Below are positions 33,690 to 33,968 of a stretch of 33,968 nucleotides of DNA, piece by piece. This stretch comes from Betaproteobacteria bacterium TMED41 (GTDB taxonomy: Bacteria > Pseudomonadota > Gammaproteobacteria > Burkholderiales > Burkholderiaceae_A), in NCBI GenBank assembly GCA_002167365.1, contig NHCU01000045.1:32054-66021 (forward strand), written 5' to 3'. Positions within the stretch are counted from its first letter, which is position 1. Every line of letters begins with the position of its first letter. A model generated the notes under the pieces. It did no database searches, had not been told where the DNA came from, and saw only the letters and a program-made list of their open reading frames with translations. Made by a program: the position numbers and the translations under genes.

Positions 33690-33968
33690 AGGTTTTGTAA
33701 ATCTCTTTCTTTTAATTGATGAGTACCCTGATAATAAAATTAAAATCAGGCCTACAGTTCCGGTAATGATTTCTGGAATGTGAAACTGAACGCTACCAAT
33801 CATAATGATTGCAAGGGCGCCAATAGCATAGTGTGCTCCATGCTCTAAAAATACTAACTCATTAAGAGTCTGTTTTTTTACAAGATAAACAGTTAAAGAC
33901 CTAACTGCCATTGCACCTGCTCCAAGTCCTAGCATAATTATTACAACATCTTTTGTGATAGCGAATGC
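33684..33968 (-). CDS. DUF475/TerC-like integral membrane protein, C-terminal part (5' end outside window)
   Basis: The minus-strand frame is open to the window edge, giving the last 94 residues. AFAITKDVVIIMLGLGAGAMAVRSLTVYL is followed by LVFLEHGAHYAIGALAI and a final transmembrane segment, then a basic tail (KRKRFTKPS). The GAMAVRSLTVYLV and LEHGAHYAIGA stretches match what I know of DUF475 membrane proteins, relatives of TerC implicated in metal or tellurite responses. The upstream ATG at 33935 is internal, because the homologous sequence continues beyond it. The function of this group is not established. Confidence 0.85.
   Translation of the reverse strand, partial: AFAITKDVVIIMLGLGAGAMAVRSLTVYLVKKQTLNELVFLEHGAHYAIGALAIIMIGSVQFHIPEIITGTVGLILILLSGYSSIKRKRFTKPS

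Overview
The window is a dense, AT-rich bacterial chromosome segment (GC by eye in the mid-thirties percent, not computed). I infer a small-genome betaproteobacterium near the Burkholderiales. The reasons are gene content and order: dapA-bamC-metallohydrolase; a BPSS1780-type membrane protein next to a fructosamine-kinase-type homoserine kinase; a CDP-6-deoxyglucoseen-reductase-like iron-sulfur flavoprotein; lptF/lptG divergent from pepA-holC-valS; a double-length UvrA; and ispH beside rpmB-rpmG. There are no insertion sequences, CRISPR arrays, phage genes or integrases, and no gene-free stretch longer than 300 bases.

Layout. 1-2172 (+): end of dapA (lysine and cell wall), bamC (outer-membrane assembly lipoprotein) and a metallo-beta-lactamase-fold hydrolase, joined end to end. 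2182-3980 (-): thrB and a membrane protein coupled by a TGATG junction. 4030-6916 (+): alaS and tusA. 6936-10280 (-): lptF, lptG (LPS export) and a 2Fe-2S flavoprotein reductase. 10326-15405 (+): pepA, holC, valS. 15389-23605 (-): glnS, a quinone oxidoreductase and an 1845-residue UvrA holding two complete UvrA copies. 23669-26452 (+): polA.

26476-29293 is an iron-responsive island. A FecA-like TonB-dependent receptor reads rightward. An unrecognised 86-residue protein and a 38-residue peptide with a signal sequence read leftward. They share a 167-base divergent control region with two Fur-box-like sequences and two back-to-back sigma70-like promoters. This is the part least explained by known genes.

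29329-30355 (-): tRNA-Thr(CGT) directly behind ispH. 30443-30907 (+): a near-consensus promoter, then rpmB and rpmG. 31136-33689 (+): a ketopantoate-reductase-family protein and an AMP-forming acyl-CoA ligase. 33684-33968 (-): C-terminal part of a DUF475/TerC-like membrane protein running off the window.

The region is mostly housekeeping (translation, DNA replication and repair, envelope assembly, amino acid and isoprenoid synthesis), tightly packed with many overlapping or abutting genes. Start-codon use is unusual: GTG for the metallohydrolase, lptF and valS, TTG for holC, apparently CTG for glnS, and no canonical start at all for ispH.
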